DNA of 64,000 nt. Source: Flaveria trinervia. Taxonomy: Eukaryota; Streptophyta; Magnoliopsida; Asterales; Asteraceae. Under the pieces are notes generated by a model, which was not told where the DNA came from, searched no databases, and worked only from the letters and a program-made list of their open reading frames with translations. The translations under genes and the position numbers were made by a program. The stretch is from assembly GCA_025506515.1 (NCBI GenBank), contig CM046453.1, positions 47,414,395 through 47,478,394 on the forward strand. Reading direction: 5' to 3'. Positions within the stretch are counted from its first letter, which is position 1. Each line of letters starts with the position of its first letter. Positions 11,147-24,307 of the stretch are shown piece after piece.

Positions 11147-12733
11147 CTATCCCATTTCTTCCTCAGTCTCCCACATTGACTCGGATCCCTTCTTGTGCTT
11201 CCACTGTACGCGCACAAGAGGAACTACTTTATTTCTTAGTCTTTTCTCTTTTCTATGGGTGATCGCCACTGGTTGCTCCACGTAGTTGAGCCTTTTATCT
11301 ACTTCGATGTCTTCCAATGGGACAATCATGTCTTCATCAGCTAAGCACTTCCTTAGATGAGACACATGGAATGTCGGGTGAATTCCACTTAACTGGTCCA
11401 GTAACTCCAGTCTATAGGCCACCTCTCCTACTCGAGAGATGATTCGGAAATGGCTTATATACCATGGGCTCAACTTACCCCGCTTCTTCAATCGGATGAT
11501 ACCCTTCCAATGTGAGATTTTCAACATAACCCGTCACCCACCTGAACTCAATCGGCCTGCGTCTTTTATGAGCATACGACTTTTGTCTATCTTTGGCTGC
11601 CTTCATAAAGGCTTTAATTTTCTCAGGCTTCTCAGTCGTAGCCTCGATTACCTCGACACTCCCCAATTCCTTCTAACCAATATCACCCCAACAAATGGGT
11701 GTTCTGCATCTCCTACCGTATACAATCTCATATGGTGGCATACCAATCCTTGCATGATAGTTGTTGTTGTAGGAGAATTCAGCTAACGGTAGGTGGTCAT
11801 CCCCACTATCACCAAAATCAATGACGCATGCCTGAGGCATGTCTTCTTGTCTCTGAATGGTCCTTTCTGACTCACCATCAGTCTGGGGATGATAAGCCGT
11901 GCTAATATGTAACCTCGTCCCCATAGCATCGTGGAATTTCTTCCAAAATTTAGATATAAACCGAGTGTCGCGATCCAACACAATAGATACCGGCACACCA
12001 TGACGAGTTAAAATTTCCTTGATGAACAGATCAGCCAACCTCTCAGATGAATACGTGTCGCGGATCGGTATAAAGTGAGCACTCTTCGTCAGACGATCAA
12101 CTATCACCCATATGGCATCATACCCCTTCGGAGTACGTGGCAGCTTTGTAATGAAGTCCATGGTGATATGCTCCCACTTCCATTCCGGTATATCCAAAGG
12201 TTGGATCTTCCCATACGGATTTTGATGCTCTGCCTTCACCTGTAAGCAAGTAAGGCACTTACTCACATACTCCACCACGTCACGCTTCATACCCGGCCAC
12301 TAATAATCTTTCTTCAGGTCATGGTACATTTTCGTGGCACGAGGTTGAATGGAGTATCGAGTCTTGTGAGCGTCATCCATTATCTTCACCCGTAGATCCC
12401 TAAAATAAGGAATCCACACACGACTGAATCGGGTTCTAACACCGAGTGTGTTTTCACCCAATTCCCCAACCAGACCTCTTATTCTTTCAAAGTTAAGATG
12501 ATCTTCCTTCAGTGCCTCGTCTTGAAACTCTTTGACTTGCTTCATTATATCAGAGGTCATGATCATTCACATGCCTTTACTCGAATCGGCTCGGGCCTCG
12601 CTTTCCAGCTAAGGGCATTAGCCACCACATTCGCCTTGCCCGGATGGTAGTGGATCTCACAATCATAATCCTTTATAAGTTCCAACCACCATCTCTGCCT
12701 CATGTTCAGATCCTTCTACTCGAAGAAGTACTT
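11147..12733 (-). pseudogene. pol: Gypsy-G pol remnant: RNase H end, integrase, chromodomain-like tail
   Basis: The first part (12733-12570) ends RNase H, with MRQR and an [13 protein letters not shown] block. Integrase follows: a zinc-binding region with CLTC near 12250, then the DDE triad, with Asp in MDFITKLP, Asp in LDRDTRF and Glu in GESERTIQ, so the catalytic residues are still encoded. The C-terminal part has HPTFHVSHLRKCL and a chromodomain-like end (PLVRVQWKHKKGSESMW) that in this family may guide insertion to certain chromatin. A stop at about 12300, a frame change after IQR near 11870 and others near 11670 and 11530 break it. The reading frame upstream continues in the piece at 25174 across Copia-A. 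Confidence 0.85.
12729..12733. repeat. Copia-A target site duplication, left copy (TACTT)
   Basis: TACTT directly precedes the LTR start at 12734 and is identical to 25174-25178 beyond the other LTR. Confidence 0.9.
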
Positions 12734-13600
12734 TGTTAGGATCAGTGATCTATGTTCGATTGATTTGAGAGTATAGCAGCAGAATTCAAAAAATGAATTA
12801 GTCGATTCACAAGAACGAAACGATATTCAATGAAGAACAAAGACGGTTATAGAGAGAGAATTCTATAAATATATTTCACTCAATATTCGCTTTCGTGGTA
12901 ACAGAATGTCACAATTACAATTAGGTCGACACCTCTTATATAAGAGATGTGACGTCTGCTGATGTCACTTGATAGTGACATCTAAAGATTTATTACAACT
13001 GAAACACAACTACTGAAGATGTCAAAACAGCTGACATCTCCTTACAAAAATGCTAAGTGTTATCAGTTGTTATAACTACTGAAAAACATAAAACTACTGA
13101 AACTACAACGACTGAAGAACAAGCTCCTCAGTCGTTTTACAAAACCACTGAAAGTAAAAATATAAAACTACTGATATCACAACTACTGAAGAAGTACTCT
13201 TCAGCTGTTGTGACAAACTACTGAAACTTCAGTACTTGATCTTCAGACTTTAACTTCAGATGTTTCATCAGCTGATGACTTCAGTCTTTGTCTTCAGACT
13301 TTGTACATCAGTTGTTGATCTTCAGCACTTATAAACTCTTCAGCTGTTGAACTTCAGTACTTTGGTCTTCAGCTTCAGCACTTGTGTTCTTCAGCTGTTC
13401 AGCTTCAGTACTTGTGTTCTTCAGCTGTTGTACTTCAGCACTTTAGTTCTTCAGTTGTTGAAGTCTTCAGCACTTGATCTTCAGCTGTTGAAGTCTTCAG
13501 CACTTGTCAAACTGCTGATGAAGCTTTCAGTAGTTGTTGTGATACCATGTGGGACTTAGAGGTTTTCTGAACTTGGCTCATTGGTTCTTTTGGTCCAACA
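12734..13600 (-). repeat. Copia-A 3' LTR (867 bp)
   Basis: The plus strand starts TGTTAGGATC and ends GGTCCAACA. The U3 side (13080-13600) is full of CAACTACTGAAG/CTTCAGCTGTTG words. One hairpin (13107-13136) has 12-bp arms AACGACTGAAGA and TCTTCAGTCGTT, here with one mismatch. A TATATAAG box lies near 12939-12947, with GACGTCA-like bases just upstream on the minus strand. Confidence 0.95.
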
Positions 13601-13612
13601 ACTCCCCCTGAA
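13601..13612 (-). promoter_or_regulatory. Copia-A polypurine tract
   Basis: The minus strand TTCAGGGGGAGT abuts the 3' LTR start TGTTGG. Confidence 0.85.
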
Positions 13613-13651
13613 CCAATGCAGCCAAAACCTCTAATTTATTTATTATCCCAC

Positions 13652-16600
13652 TTATTGTTGGCAAAAGGTTGGTCTTTCTCCTTCTTGATCAGTAGAGAAG
13701 ATGACCCATATAAGCTCCGGCCTGGGAAGAAGTCTCAGATATTTGTTGGCAAGATATGAATGGGAACTCTGTTTTGGGGAACTGGACACAGAGTTGTTAT
13801 CCCATTCATGAGATCTACTTCCCGTGTATGAGCCTGTAAGATTCTCTGGTGTAGGCTCTGAGAAACATGATTTGTTCTTCCATGGTCAGGTTCTCGGCTT
13901 CACCATCAAACAATCCTTCTCACCCATACAGCTCTGAGATGTACTTGGCCTGTTTGCGTTTTTGAGCTCAACTGTTGTAATTTGTCTATATGCAAACTCA
14001 TCAGGATGATCCCTTCGAGTAACAGACTGAGCTCATTCTGTTTGAAGTTCTCAAGCCTCTTGTAGACTAGCCCCTTTTTAATAATTCTGTTCTCTAGCAT
14101 CTTCTGGGGGGTGTTTAGTCTCGTAGGCCTTCTTGAAATCTTCGACAATCTCCAGGGTGATACTACAAGGGCCACTGTGATCTCTTCATCTACGATCCTC
14201 TTGACTTGACCCTTGTATCTCGAAGGAATGTCTTTCTTTACAATCCTGTGAGCCACCCTCGGATCAGGCCATACTCTCACCCTTTCCTTCTGATATTGAA
14301 ATGTGTTGGCGAGAGTTTACAATCTCAGAGCTTATTTCTTCATGCTGATAATTGATGAGGAGGCAACATAGGTTTTGTCAATGCTTTTTAGCATTTCATC
14401 ATCATGAAGCTTTTGCTGCTCCTCTTCTTCAATTTTTACTCTCACAACATCCATCTGTGAGGTGGGAGTGATGGGCATAGGTTTGGCTTTCGCTAATGTT
14501 AGGACTGCAGACAGAGGCATCCTATCTTCTTCCACATCATCCTCTTCTTCTTCTTCTAGCCTCAACACCCTTCTCTTCTGCTTCTTGGTGCATCATCGGC
14601 TGTTGGTTTAGATGGTGAGAGAGTTGGTTTTGTGGGTTGAGGTTGTGGTTGTTTGGATTTGGGCTTTGAGATTGGTTTGGAGATTTGAGGGGTAGGCTGT
14701 TTTTGAGTGGGTGGAAGGAAGGTTGTTCCAGCATCTTGGTTGTGAGTTTAGCCTTTGTAAGTCTTGCCATTTCAAACCTTTTTCCAGCCCCAGCCTCATC
14801 AAGGGCTTCAATGATAATCCCCTTGTGGAATTGCTCAGACAGACAGATTCTGGTGGCTATAGCCAGAATACTGTCTCTAGTCCACGCGCGAATCTCCATC
14901 AAAGATCGTCCTAAGTATTTGGCAATGAAACGGATCATGATCTCCAATCTTTCCTTCTCCAGTACATCATACCCAGCCCATCGGGTTTGAATCTCCTCCA
15001 CTTCCAACTTCCTGATTTCACTATCTAATGTGGCTGTATCAAAACCTTGCCTGAAGAGTTGCTCAATGATTTTATCCATGGATCGGCTGTGTGTATTATC
15101 AGCATCTTTTACAAGCTCTTCCAAGGATTTTTCTTCAGCAGTAGGTTGATCATCAGCACTTTTCTTTCGTTTATAGGTGATCAGTTGTTGCTCTTCTTTT
15201 TCCAACTCCTAGGCTTGCTCTTGGGCCTTCTCATCCTCTATTCTTTTCTCTTCTTTTCTTTCACTGCAGTACTCTCCCCCTTTTTGGATGCATTGGTGGT
15301 AGGGGTTTGTACCGCAGAAAGTGTCTTTTGCATAGCAGCATCAATCAATGGTTGTAAGTTGAGGAAATCCTCTCTTCAATGGCTTTAGTCACAATGTCAG
15401 TGATTATGGGTGTGATGAGAGGGAGGGAATTTTGAAGGACAGCAACTATTTGCTCAGGAGGGTTCTGTTCCTGAGAAATAGTGCCAAAAGCAGAGGCAGG
15501 TGGCTGAGTTGTTGGGAGTGGCTCAGTGTTTGGGGAACCTTCAACTGAAGGTGCCATCTGTGGTTTGGAGAGGCAGATGGTCTTTCTCCTTGAGAGAGTT
15601 GGTCAAGTAGGTTGTGCAGCCTACTGACTTCCTCCTCAAGGATTGTGTTCTGGGCAAGAACATCGTAGAAAAAGCCCAGGTCATCATCAGTAGAAGCTGA
15701 ATCACCTGACCTCCTGCTTGGAGCAGGATGTACATGCACTGGGTGTAGACCAGTTGTAGCATATGCCCCTTTGTCTTGGTACTGGGGACTTCCAGCATCA
15801 AGACTATGTCCATCATCAGCTGTTGCCTCTAGTGAGGTCTTAGCAATGTTACCAGCCTCATTCTGATCATGTGCTGATGCAGAAGAGGTGGCAGCCTCAC
15901 TAGATATTCTAATCTCCCTATCTACACCAGGAGATAGAAGTGGTAAACCCCTATGCTGTGGGTTCTCAATTGCACTTTGGTCCTCCCCCTCAATGGTAGA
16001 GGTGTTCCCAGTAGTAATTGGTATCTGGGGGGGGGGTGAGGAGTGCAATTGAGTCAGAACTTGTGCAACAAGCAATGTAGGGCTTTGAGGGGCGGTTGCA
16101 TGGGGTGAAGGGATAGAAGCAGTGTGCACCTGGGGAGGAAGGTGCTCTTCAATGGCAATCCCCTCAAGTGAGGAAGATCCCAGATGTGTGGGTACCCCTT
16201 TTGTGGTTGTTGCAGGCTCCTGTTGAGAGTAATCCTGAGCGCTATGGCTGGAAGAGTCCTGATATCCACTAGGGGGGTTATGACCAGTGGATATCTCCTG
16301 CGTTTGTGTTGCAGGGGCATCCTCAGGGGACTCATTTCCCTAAGTAGCCGTTTTGGGTATCTTTTTGGTGGGTTTGGGGGGACTTTTGATTTGGAGGTGG
16401 TGGCTGTGGGTTCCAGCTGCGTGGGTTTTCGCAGCTTGGCAGCCAATTTGAGTGTTGGTCAGAGTTGTGCCGGGAGTATACTTCAGGCAAAATAGCCATA
16501 GCAGGGACTCCCAGGCCAACAAGTCCCTCAGCTTGAAGCTGGTTTGTAATGATGGCCATTATGAACCGCGGATATAATATCCAACGGTTAGCAGTTAGTT

Positions 16601-17159
16601 TTTGAGCCATATCTTGAGCTCTGAAAATATTATTTCTGAAAAATTTAACGGCTGTTGCTCAAGAATAGAATACATTACCTGCTGCCACTTTGTAGACATT
16701 TGATCCCAAGACGAAGTCTTAGGAGCCAAACAGACATTTATCATGTGAAAATTAGGCGTTCAGCGTCATGAAAATGTTTCTTCATTATAGTGGAGGCACT
16801 AAGGTTGCCCTGATATCCATGATGGGCAAAGGATAAATCAGTTGTGCCTTTGGGATATCCAGCAGGAGAAATGGCATCATCCAGATGTAGAGTTTGGTGA
16901 AGTATTGCGGGAGTGATGACCACTTCTTGGTTGTTGACAACCGACTGGAGAGATGCTGTGTTGTTCTCCCCAGTGGTGATGGTGACGTTCTTCCAAAACT
17001 GTTTGAGGGATTCGGCATGTAGGATGGGATTGAGAAGAAATGCCGTTTTGATTGTGACTGGACCATAAGATCGATAGCAGTATCGAACTTAGCCCAGAAT
17101 GGCGATTTAGTAAGGTAAGCTACACAGTTGTGTCGCGGTTTGATTTGCATGGACGCCAT
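13652..17159 (-). pseudogene. Copia-A accessory ORF (large, unknown function)
   Basis: About 3.5 kb lies between the spacer and the 3' LTR. The start is at 17159 (MASMQIKPRHN); the end is taken as the stop at 13654-13652 by comparison with Copia-B. Parts in order are an N-terminal domain (HNCVAYL, KQFW, TPAILHQTLHLDDA, PAGYPKG), a YPRFIMAII motif near 16560, a Pro/Ser/Thr-rich linker (about 16450-15450), a charged stretch, a helical domain (about 15200-14800, EIQTRWAGYDVLEKERLEI) and a C-terminal part with RVWPDPRVAHRI. Several frameshifts break it. I see no membrane segment, so there is no support for an envelope role. Function is unknown. Confidence 0.75.
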
Positions 17160-17259
17160 TTAGAAGAGAGAAGTTTTGGAGAGGAACGTTAGGTTTGAAG
17201 AAGATGTAGCTTTGAAGGATTAGGTCAGGGATATTTATAGGGTACGGGTTAGAAAATGA

Positions 17260-17921
17260 CTGAAGGATGTGGTGTTAGTCATCAGTAGTTTTAAACGACT
17301 GTTGACATGGTACTACCCTTTCAGACGTTGAAACAGCTGAAGTCGTGGTTTTAGGCATCAGTAGTTAGAAAACTACTGAAAGCCATGGTTTTGACTTCAG
17401 ATGATGAAACAACTGAGGACTTGGTGTTTGTCATCAGTAGTTGTGAAACTACTGAAGACAGTGGTTTTGTCATCAGTTGTTGTAAACAACTGAAGACTTG
17501 GTATTAGTCATCAGTAGTTATAAAAACTACTGAACACATGGTTTTGCTTCAGTTGTTTAAAATGAAACAGCAATTGTAGAAACAATGAAGAGAAAGTTCT
17601 CTTCAGTAGTTTTTCAATTCATAGCCTTTCAGCTGTTTCATACTGTCCTCAACACTTACTATCAGACTTTGCATCTGCTTTTCAGGTGTTTCATAGGACG
17701 TCATACTTATCTGTTTGTACTAATTTCAGTAGTTGTGACTACATCAGTAGTTGTAACTACATCAGTAGTTTGGAACAGATAAAGTACTTTAGTACTTGTG
17801 AGGCATTTAGCCGTCAGTAGTTATAAAAACTACTGAAGGTGAAAGGACTCATCAGTACTTATATATGACATGGTTACCAATGATCATCAGTAATTTTACT
17901 GAAATCATCAGTAGTTGTCAC
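17260..17921. repeat. Copia-A pre-aORF spacer: array of hairpin words
   Basis: The word ATCAGTAGTT is repeatedly followed, 4-6 bases later, by AACTACTGAAG, forming small hairpins; at least five near-complete pairs are visible (for example near 17360, 17435 and 17510). The same words fill the U3 part of this element's LTRs. Confidence 0.85.
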
Positions 17922-20900
17922 TTATTCTAGCTGCAGCATACCAAGCCTTAACACAAGGTTTTGGAAAGTAGAACTATCCACAGGCTTAGTAAAAATATCT
18001 GCAAGCTCATCAGCACTAGGCACAAACTTAGGATCAATCAGACCTTTTTCAAAGCAATCCCGAATAAAATGATGTCTGATCTCTATATGTTTGGTCCTAG
18101 AGTGCTGGACTGGATTTTTGACAATACACAGAGCTGAAGCACTATCCATTAACAATGGAGTCTTAGTCTCTGTAATGCCATAGTCCAGAAGTTGGTTCTG
18201 AAGCCAGAGTACCTGAGAAGTACAACTTGCAGCAGCAATGTACTCGGCCTCAGCAGTTGATGTAGCAACAGATGTTTGTTTCTTACTCTGCCAAGAAATC
18301 AAACAGTTGCCTAGGAATTGACAACCACCAGAAGTTGACTTTCTAGTTAACTTGCACCCTGCATAGTCACTATCTGAAAAAGCAACTAATTTGCAAGAAT
18401 GTCCAGTGGAATACCATAACCCCAGAGATTGTGTACCTCGCAAATATCTAAAGATTCTCTTGACTGTAATCAAATGAGACTTTAGGAGCAGCCTGAAATC
18501 TAGCACAAACACATGTAGCAAACATAATATCTGGTCTAGAAGCTGTTAAATACATCAAGAACCAATCATACATCTGTAAAGCGTTTCATCAACAGCTTTA
18601 CCTTTCTGATCAGCATCCAGTTGTGTGGTGTTGCACAGGGAGTAGAACAGGGCTTACAGTTTTGTAAATCAAACTTATTCAAAAGATCTTTTGTATATTT
18701 TGACTGATGAATAAAGGTTCCGTCATCTTTTGTTTGATTTGCAAGCCTAGAAAGAACTGTAATTCTCCCATTGCACTCATTTCAAACATCCTTTTCATTA
18801 ATGTCGTAAAATCATCACACAACTGGGGATCAGAGGATGCAAAAATGATATCATCAACATAAATCTGAACAAGTAGCTTATGCTGATCCACTCTTAATAA
18901 ACAAAGTTTTATCAATGGAGCATCTAGTGAATTATTCTTAAGAAGAAAAGTAGAGAGTGTCTCATACCAGGCTATAGGAGCTTGTTTCAACCCATAAAGA
19001 GACTTATCAAGTTTATACACCCATTCAGGATGTTTATTATCCTCAAATCCTGGTGGTTGACACACATAAACTTCTTCCTTTATTTTACCATATAAAAATG
19101 CACTTTTGACATCCATTTGAAAAACTTTAAGATTGTGGAATGCAACATAGGCTAAGAACAATCTGATTGCCTCTAGTCTGGCTACAGGGGCAAAGGTTTC
19201 ATCATAGTCAATACCTTCTTCTTGTGAAAACCCTTGTACAACCAGTCTAGCCTTGTTCTTAACAATAAGCCCATTTTTATCAGTTTTATTCCTAAACACC
19301 CATTTAGTGCCTATTGCACACTTACCTGGGGGAAGAGGAACAAGTTCCCACACTTGCTGTTTCTTGAACAGAAGTAGCTCAAGCTGCATAGCTTCAACCC
19401 ATCCATTGTCTCTCAAAGCAACATGGTAGTTCTTTGGCTCTAGCTGACTGATGAAGGAGCATAGAAGCAGAAGTTAGACAATTGACTTCTAGTTGAAACA
19501 CCAGTATTGATATCACCAATAATCTGAGACATGGGGTGATTCTTCAGTTCTTGATAAACAATGAGATCTGTGCAAGTGTTTGTAGAACCTTCAGCAGCAG
19601 CAGATGTTGATGTAGACTCTTGAAACCAAGAATTAGATGGTAACTCAAAAGATGTAGAGGAACAGAGATCTCATCAGCATTTGTTGTGGATGGAACTGCT
19701 GAAGCTACAGGAACATCAAATTTAGCAGACACAGGCAGTTGGTCGCTAAACTTGAAAAGGTGAGTATTGATATTATCATCATCATCATCAATACCACCAG
19801 GTGGAAGACATGCTGCAGAAGATGATTTATCCACAGGATCTGCAACAGCTGGAGGTTGATAAGGAACATATTGCAGTATGTCCAAATCAAACAACTCCAC
19901 AGGGTTTTGTGGAATCTTGTCCAAAGGTGATTCATTAAACTTCACATGCAAAGTCTCTTCAACTATCTTTGTTCTGCAGTTGAAGACTCTGTATGCCTTG
20001 CAAGTAGATGAATAACCAACAAAATACCCTGCATCCACCTTTGGATCAAATTTATGAGTTGATCCTTTGTGTTGAGAATAAAACAGGGACACCCAAATGC
20101 TTTGAAAAATGAAATTAGAGGAGCCAAGTGATGGAGAACTTCATATGGAGTCTTCATCAACCTCTGATTTACTAAAACTCTATTCTGCACATAGCAAGCT
20201 GTGTTAACAGCTTCAGCCCAAAAGGTCAGTGGCAAACCAGAGTCAGCCAGCATGGACCTTGCAGCTTCAATTAGGGTCCTGTTCTTTTCTCTCCACTACT
20301 CCATTTTGTTCTGGAGTCCTTGGGATGCTAAACTGCCTTTTGATTCCCTTTGATAGATAGAAGTCATCAAGTGTATGGTTTCTAAATTCAGTTCCATTGT
20401 CACTCCTAATACACTTGACTGGAAGGGAATACTGCTTCTCAATATACAACACACAAAGTGAATAATCTTCTGAGCAACCTCATCCTTTGAATGTAGAAAG
20501 AAAGTCCATACAAATCTGGAGTAATCATCCATAATTACCAGACAGTATTTCTTCTTTGCCATGCTCATTACTCTCATAGGACCAAATAGATCCATATGCA
20601 GTAATTGCAAGCAGGCAGTGGACTTAGGCTCTTCAATAGGAGGGAATGAGACTTTGTGCTGTTTTCCTTTTAAACAAGCAGTGCAGGTTTCATCATAGTG
20701 GAACTCCTTTATTGGTAAGCCTCTGACTAAACTATTGTGGGTAAGCTGATTCATGTTTTTGAAATTAACATGACCCAGCCTTCTGTGCCACAGTTTAGAT
20801 TCTTGAGAAGAGGCTTTGGAAAATAGGCAAGGATTGCCTTTGAGATCTATTTTCTTGGAAAGATCTAAGGCATACACTCTTCCTGTCCTGTTGGCTCTCA

Positions 20901-21261
20901 GGAGAGTGTGATCATCCAACGCCTTATCAATCAAATGCAGAACTTTGGATGACAGAATCCTACAGTTCTGACTGGTGAAAAGAGCAACATGGCCTTTATC
21001 ACACATTTGACTGACACTCAAGAGATTGTACTTGAGATTTTCCACATGATTAACATCATCAATTTGATTTCTCCATTGGAGACAAAGCCATTTCCAATGA
21101 TGTAACCCCTAGCATCATTGCCAAAAGAAACAAACCCCTTCTTTCCTTGAGAGTAGTCATGAAGAAGAGAGCTGTTCCCAGTCATGTGCATAGATCCCCC
21201 ACTGTCTACATACCAGATGCTACTTTGGCATGTTGGAGAACCCTGCAATATAAACAATCAA
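17922..21261 (-). pseudogene. pol: Copia-A pol (protease, integrase, reverse transcriptase, RNase H)
   Basis: Protease starts near 21220 with WYVDSGGSMHMTG. The pre-integrase HHCC region has LWHRRLGH and CTACLKGK. The integrase DDE residues are present: HMDLFGP, RSDNGTEF, and NGVVERK near 20290. RT (about 19420-18660) has FQMDVKSAF and an intact YVDD near 18860. RNase H (18521-17922) has DSDYAG, AEAEYIA and LMDSASA, and ends GMLQLE at the stop. Frame changes near 21045, 20290, 19960, 19540 and 18560 break the chain. Catalytic residues are kept, so decay is recent or partly an assembly artefact. It is closely similar to Copia-B pol throughout. Confidence 0.9.
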
Positions 21262-24085
21262 TTAGTTTTGGAGACCAAACCTTTTTGGTTTTGGCCTGGT
21301 CTCATCAATAGATGGTAAACTAACAGGTTTATTTGAAACAACAGCCTGAGAGGAAGAAGATGGTGAAGAAGAGGAATCCTTTGGCTTGGATCTCCTTTTC
21401 TGTGGTTTCAACATAGGAGCATCTAATTGGTTAACTCTACCCAACAGATGTTGAACCATCATAACCAGCTGTGTCTGATTTTGTGATAAAGCTTTCAGCT
21501 CATCAGACACATTGCCAGTGGAGTTTGATAAGTTCCTATGTTGCACCTTCTTCTTCTGAGCACTCTCAGCTGTCACCTGTTTAACCCCTTCCTTTTTGGA
21601 TTTCTTTGAGGACTTAAGGGTTACAGGATTTGATGTTGCTGATACAAATTGGTCTCAAACTCAGTTTTCATTTTTACCATTTTCTCTTTAATTTCTTCTT
21701 TTTGTTTGAGTTTGGAACCTCTTTTGTACCAGCAATCATCTGTAAGATGATTGAACAAGCCACATACTTCACATGGTTTCTTCTTCATCTTAGGTTGATC
21801 ATCAACTAAAGAGTGTGAAGCAACTAGAGACTTGCTCTTTAGTGCTTGGAAGCATTGTTTGCTTTCTTGACTTCCTCTTTAGTAGCCTTCAAACTCTTTC
21901 TACTGACAGTTTTCTTCTTTTCAGTACTGACAGTAGTTGGAGTTTGAACTTCAGGTGTTAAATCCTGCTCTCTAGTCCTTTCAGGACTTTTAGAATTAAC
22001 TCCTGAGTTGATCAACTTATTGATCATGTGAGTGTCAGCAGTGGAACCATCAACATCAGTTGATAGGTTCTGAGAGGGCTTGGTGCTGACTTCTACTTCT
22101 GATTGTGCTGTATCAGAAAGTAGATCACATGATGAGATGGATTGGTTATTACTCTCACCATCAGATTCTACCTCTGCTCTTGGAGTAAAATCTGTAGGTG
22201 GAGCAGTGTGATTGTAACCAATGCCAAACTTCACATTGGAAGCAGATTGCTTACTAAGAAGCATTTCAAAACCTTTGCATGATTGTACCCATCTATCACA
22301 CTCTACCTGGGTAACTGCAAGGGTTTCTTGAGATCTTTATACTTCTCAAGAAGTATCTCTTCCCTAGCCTTATCATCAGTTATTTGGCATTTCAGTTTGT
22401 AAATCTCATCATTTTATCATTAAGCACAGACTCAAACTCAGCTTTGCTTTTGGAAATTATTTGTTCTAGCTCAATGTTCTTGTTGATAAAGCTACATTTG
22501 CTTCTCTAATAGATGCAAATGCTGCTATGCATGTTTCAGAACATAATTTGGCTTTTGCCTCAGAGGATACGTGTGATACCTTGGTGTAGAGGCATTAGAG
22601 GATGAAGTATCAGCAGAATCCAAAGCCATAAGAGCTAGATTTCCAAAGGGACTTTCACCACCATGTTGACCAGCACCTGAGAACAGTTGTTCATGACTAG
22701 ACAAGTCATCTGGTAAACTGCTCCAGTCAACAACTCCTGGTGTGAAGAAGCTGTGTTATTGAGGTTGAGTTTGTTGATGAGATTGGGAAGGCTGTGGTTC
22801 AGGCAATGCTTGTGGTTGTTGTGCAATTGGAGCTTGAATAGGATTTGGTTGAGGCAATAATAGCAGGGATAAGGATATGACATTTGACCCTGGGGAACAA
22901 AGTATGCAGGAGATCTAGGATGTGAATGATGACCAGAACCAGCAGGATGTTGCCCTCTGTTTGTGGACTAGTACTAGGAAAAGTCATAAAGGGTGCAGAA
23001 GAGTTAGATCTAGTTGATCTACACTCTCTTACAAAGTGTCCCAGCCTTTGGCATTTATGACACCTCAACTTACTCTTGTCAAAACCAACTTTGGTTTTGC
23101 CAGAGAGTCCAGGAAATTTCCTGCCAGTTCTCTTATAGAACTTCTGAGATCTGATATTAATCAATGCCATTTGGCTCAGAATATCCATCTCTTCTAGATC
23201 ATCATCAGCTATTCCTTTCAGATCGTCCATGATGAAGCATAAATTGTCACTATTACTGCCAGAATGACTCTCAATACCAACAAATGCATGATCAGAACTA
23301 TTTGAAGAGAATCTATATGCTCATCATAATTGCTTTCAGATGCAGCATATTCTGACTCATGACCAACCAAGGCAGTATTCCCTGGTACAAAGTCATCAGT
23401 GAGCTTTCCTGATGAGGACAGTTTCCTCTTCTGCTCTATCTCTCTTTCAAATGTAAGCAGTTTCCCATGAAGTTGGGTGAGAGATAGGCCATCCAGATTT
23501 GCACTGGAGCGTAGGACAATAGTGTATGTGTCCATCTCTCAGGCAGTGATCTGAGAAATCTGTGTTCATCTGGCTATTGGTGTATTCCTGTTTCACCTTT
23601 TTCAGCTCAGATATCAAGCAAGAAAAGCACTCAAACCGTTGAGTCAGTGTCTCACCTTTCTATGAGAGAATGTCTCATATTGTTGGGCAAGGATTTCTCT
23701 GTTGTTTGCTAAAACCTCATCTGTGCCACCGAATTGTTCCTTCAGGGCATTCCAGAGATCATGAGCAGTTTCATGATGCATAAGCCCAGAATAGATTCAT
23801 TAGGCAGTGCCATGGCCAGAATTCCATGGGCTTTAGCATCAATCTCAAATAGTTTTCGATCTTCATCAGAGTATTGTTCCTTCTTCTTCGGAACCATTTG
23901 ATTGGTTTCGGATTGTTCACCATAGGCTTATGTGATCCATGTACCACAGATGTCCAACAACCTGAACTGTTAACAGACAGGTGATGAAGCATTCTTCGTT
24001 GCCATATGTTATTCTCGATCCTAACCAGCATCGGAGGCTTGGTTGAGGAACCGGTATTGTGAGGATCATTAGAAGGAGTCGTCAT
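21262..24085 (-). pseudogene. gag: Copia-A gag with two zinc knuckles
   Basis: The start is at 24085 (MTTPSNDPHN), about 206 bases after the primer site; the same start is used in Copia-B. Parts in order are a copia gag domain (about 24000-23220), a first CCHC knuckle CHKCQRLGHFVREC near 23025-23065, a Gln/Pro-rich stretch, a short coiled-coil-like region, an acidic Ser-rich region (about 22260-21840), a second knuckle CEVCGLFNHLTDDC near 21730-21771 and a basic Lys/Ser-rich tail. Gag would package RNA through the knuckles. The second knuckle, far downstream and just before protease, is notable. Frameshifts near 23900, 23640, 23290 and 22600 break it. Confidence 0.85.
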
Positions 24086-24290
24086 CTTAGATTTAATCAA
24101 ATTCGGTTAAGCTAAAGCAGATTTAGCACAAAACGCAACAACCAATTGAATCAGAAGATCTCAAAATAAATGAACGAAAGCGACAGAAATTCAATAATCT
24201 ATAACCAGTTCTTGCGAATACGCTAATTCAATCAACACAGATATCAATTAGCAGTTTCAATGATCAATTGTTAGATCGATCAATGATTAA

Positions 24291-24305
24291 CCTGCTCTGA
24301 TACCA
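24291..24305 (-). promoter_or_regulatory. Copia-A primer binding site
   Basis: The minus strand TGGTATCAGAGCAGG begins three bases after the 5' LTR end. It is the tRNA-iMet type. Confidence 0.9.
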
Positions 24306-24307
24306 TT

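Noticed and set aside
13347..13559. Leu/Ser/Phe-rich open frame that looks like a small membrane protein (also 24920-25198, 26809-27051, 38318-38560)
   Set aside because: It is the translation of the CTTCAGCTGTTG word array in the LTR U3. It occurs once per LTR and has no independent gene signals.
14685..15388. Plus-strand open frames at 14.7-15.4 kb
   Set aside because: They are on the antisense strand of the Copia-A aORF and have no similarity of their own.
17260..17921. Regularly repeated palindromes resembling a CRISPR array
   Set aside because: Spacing and copies are irregular, there are no unique uniform spacers, and the setting is a plant retrotransposon.
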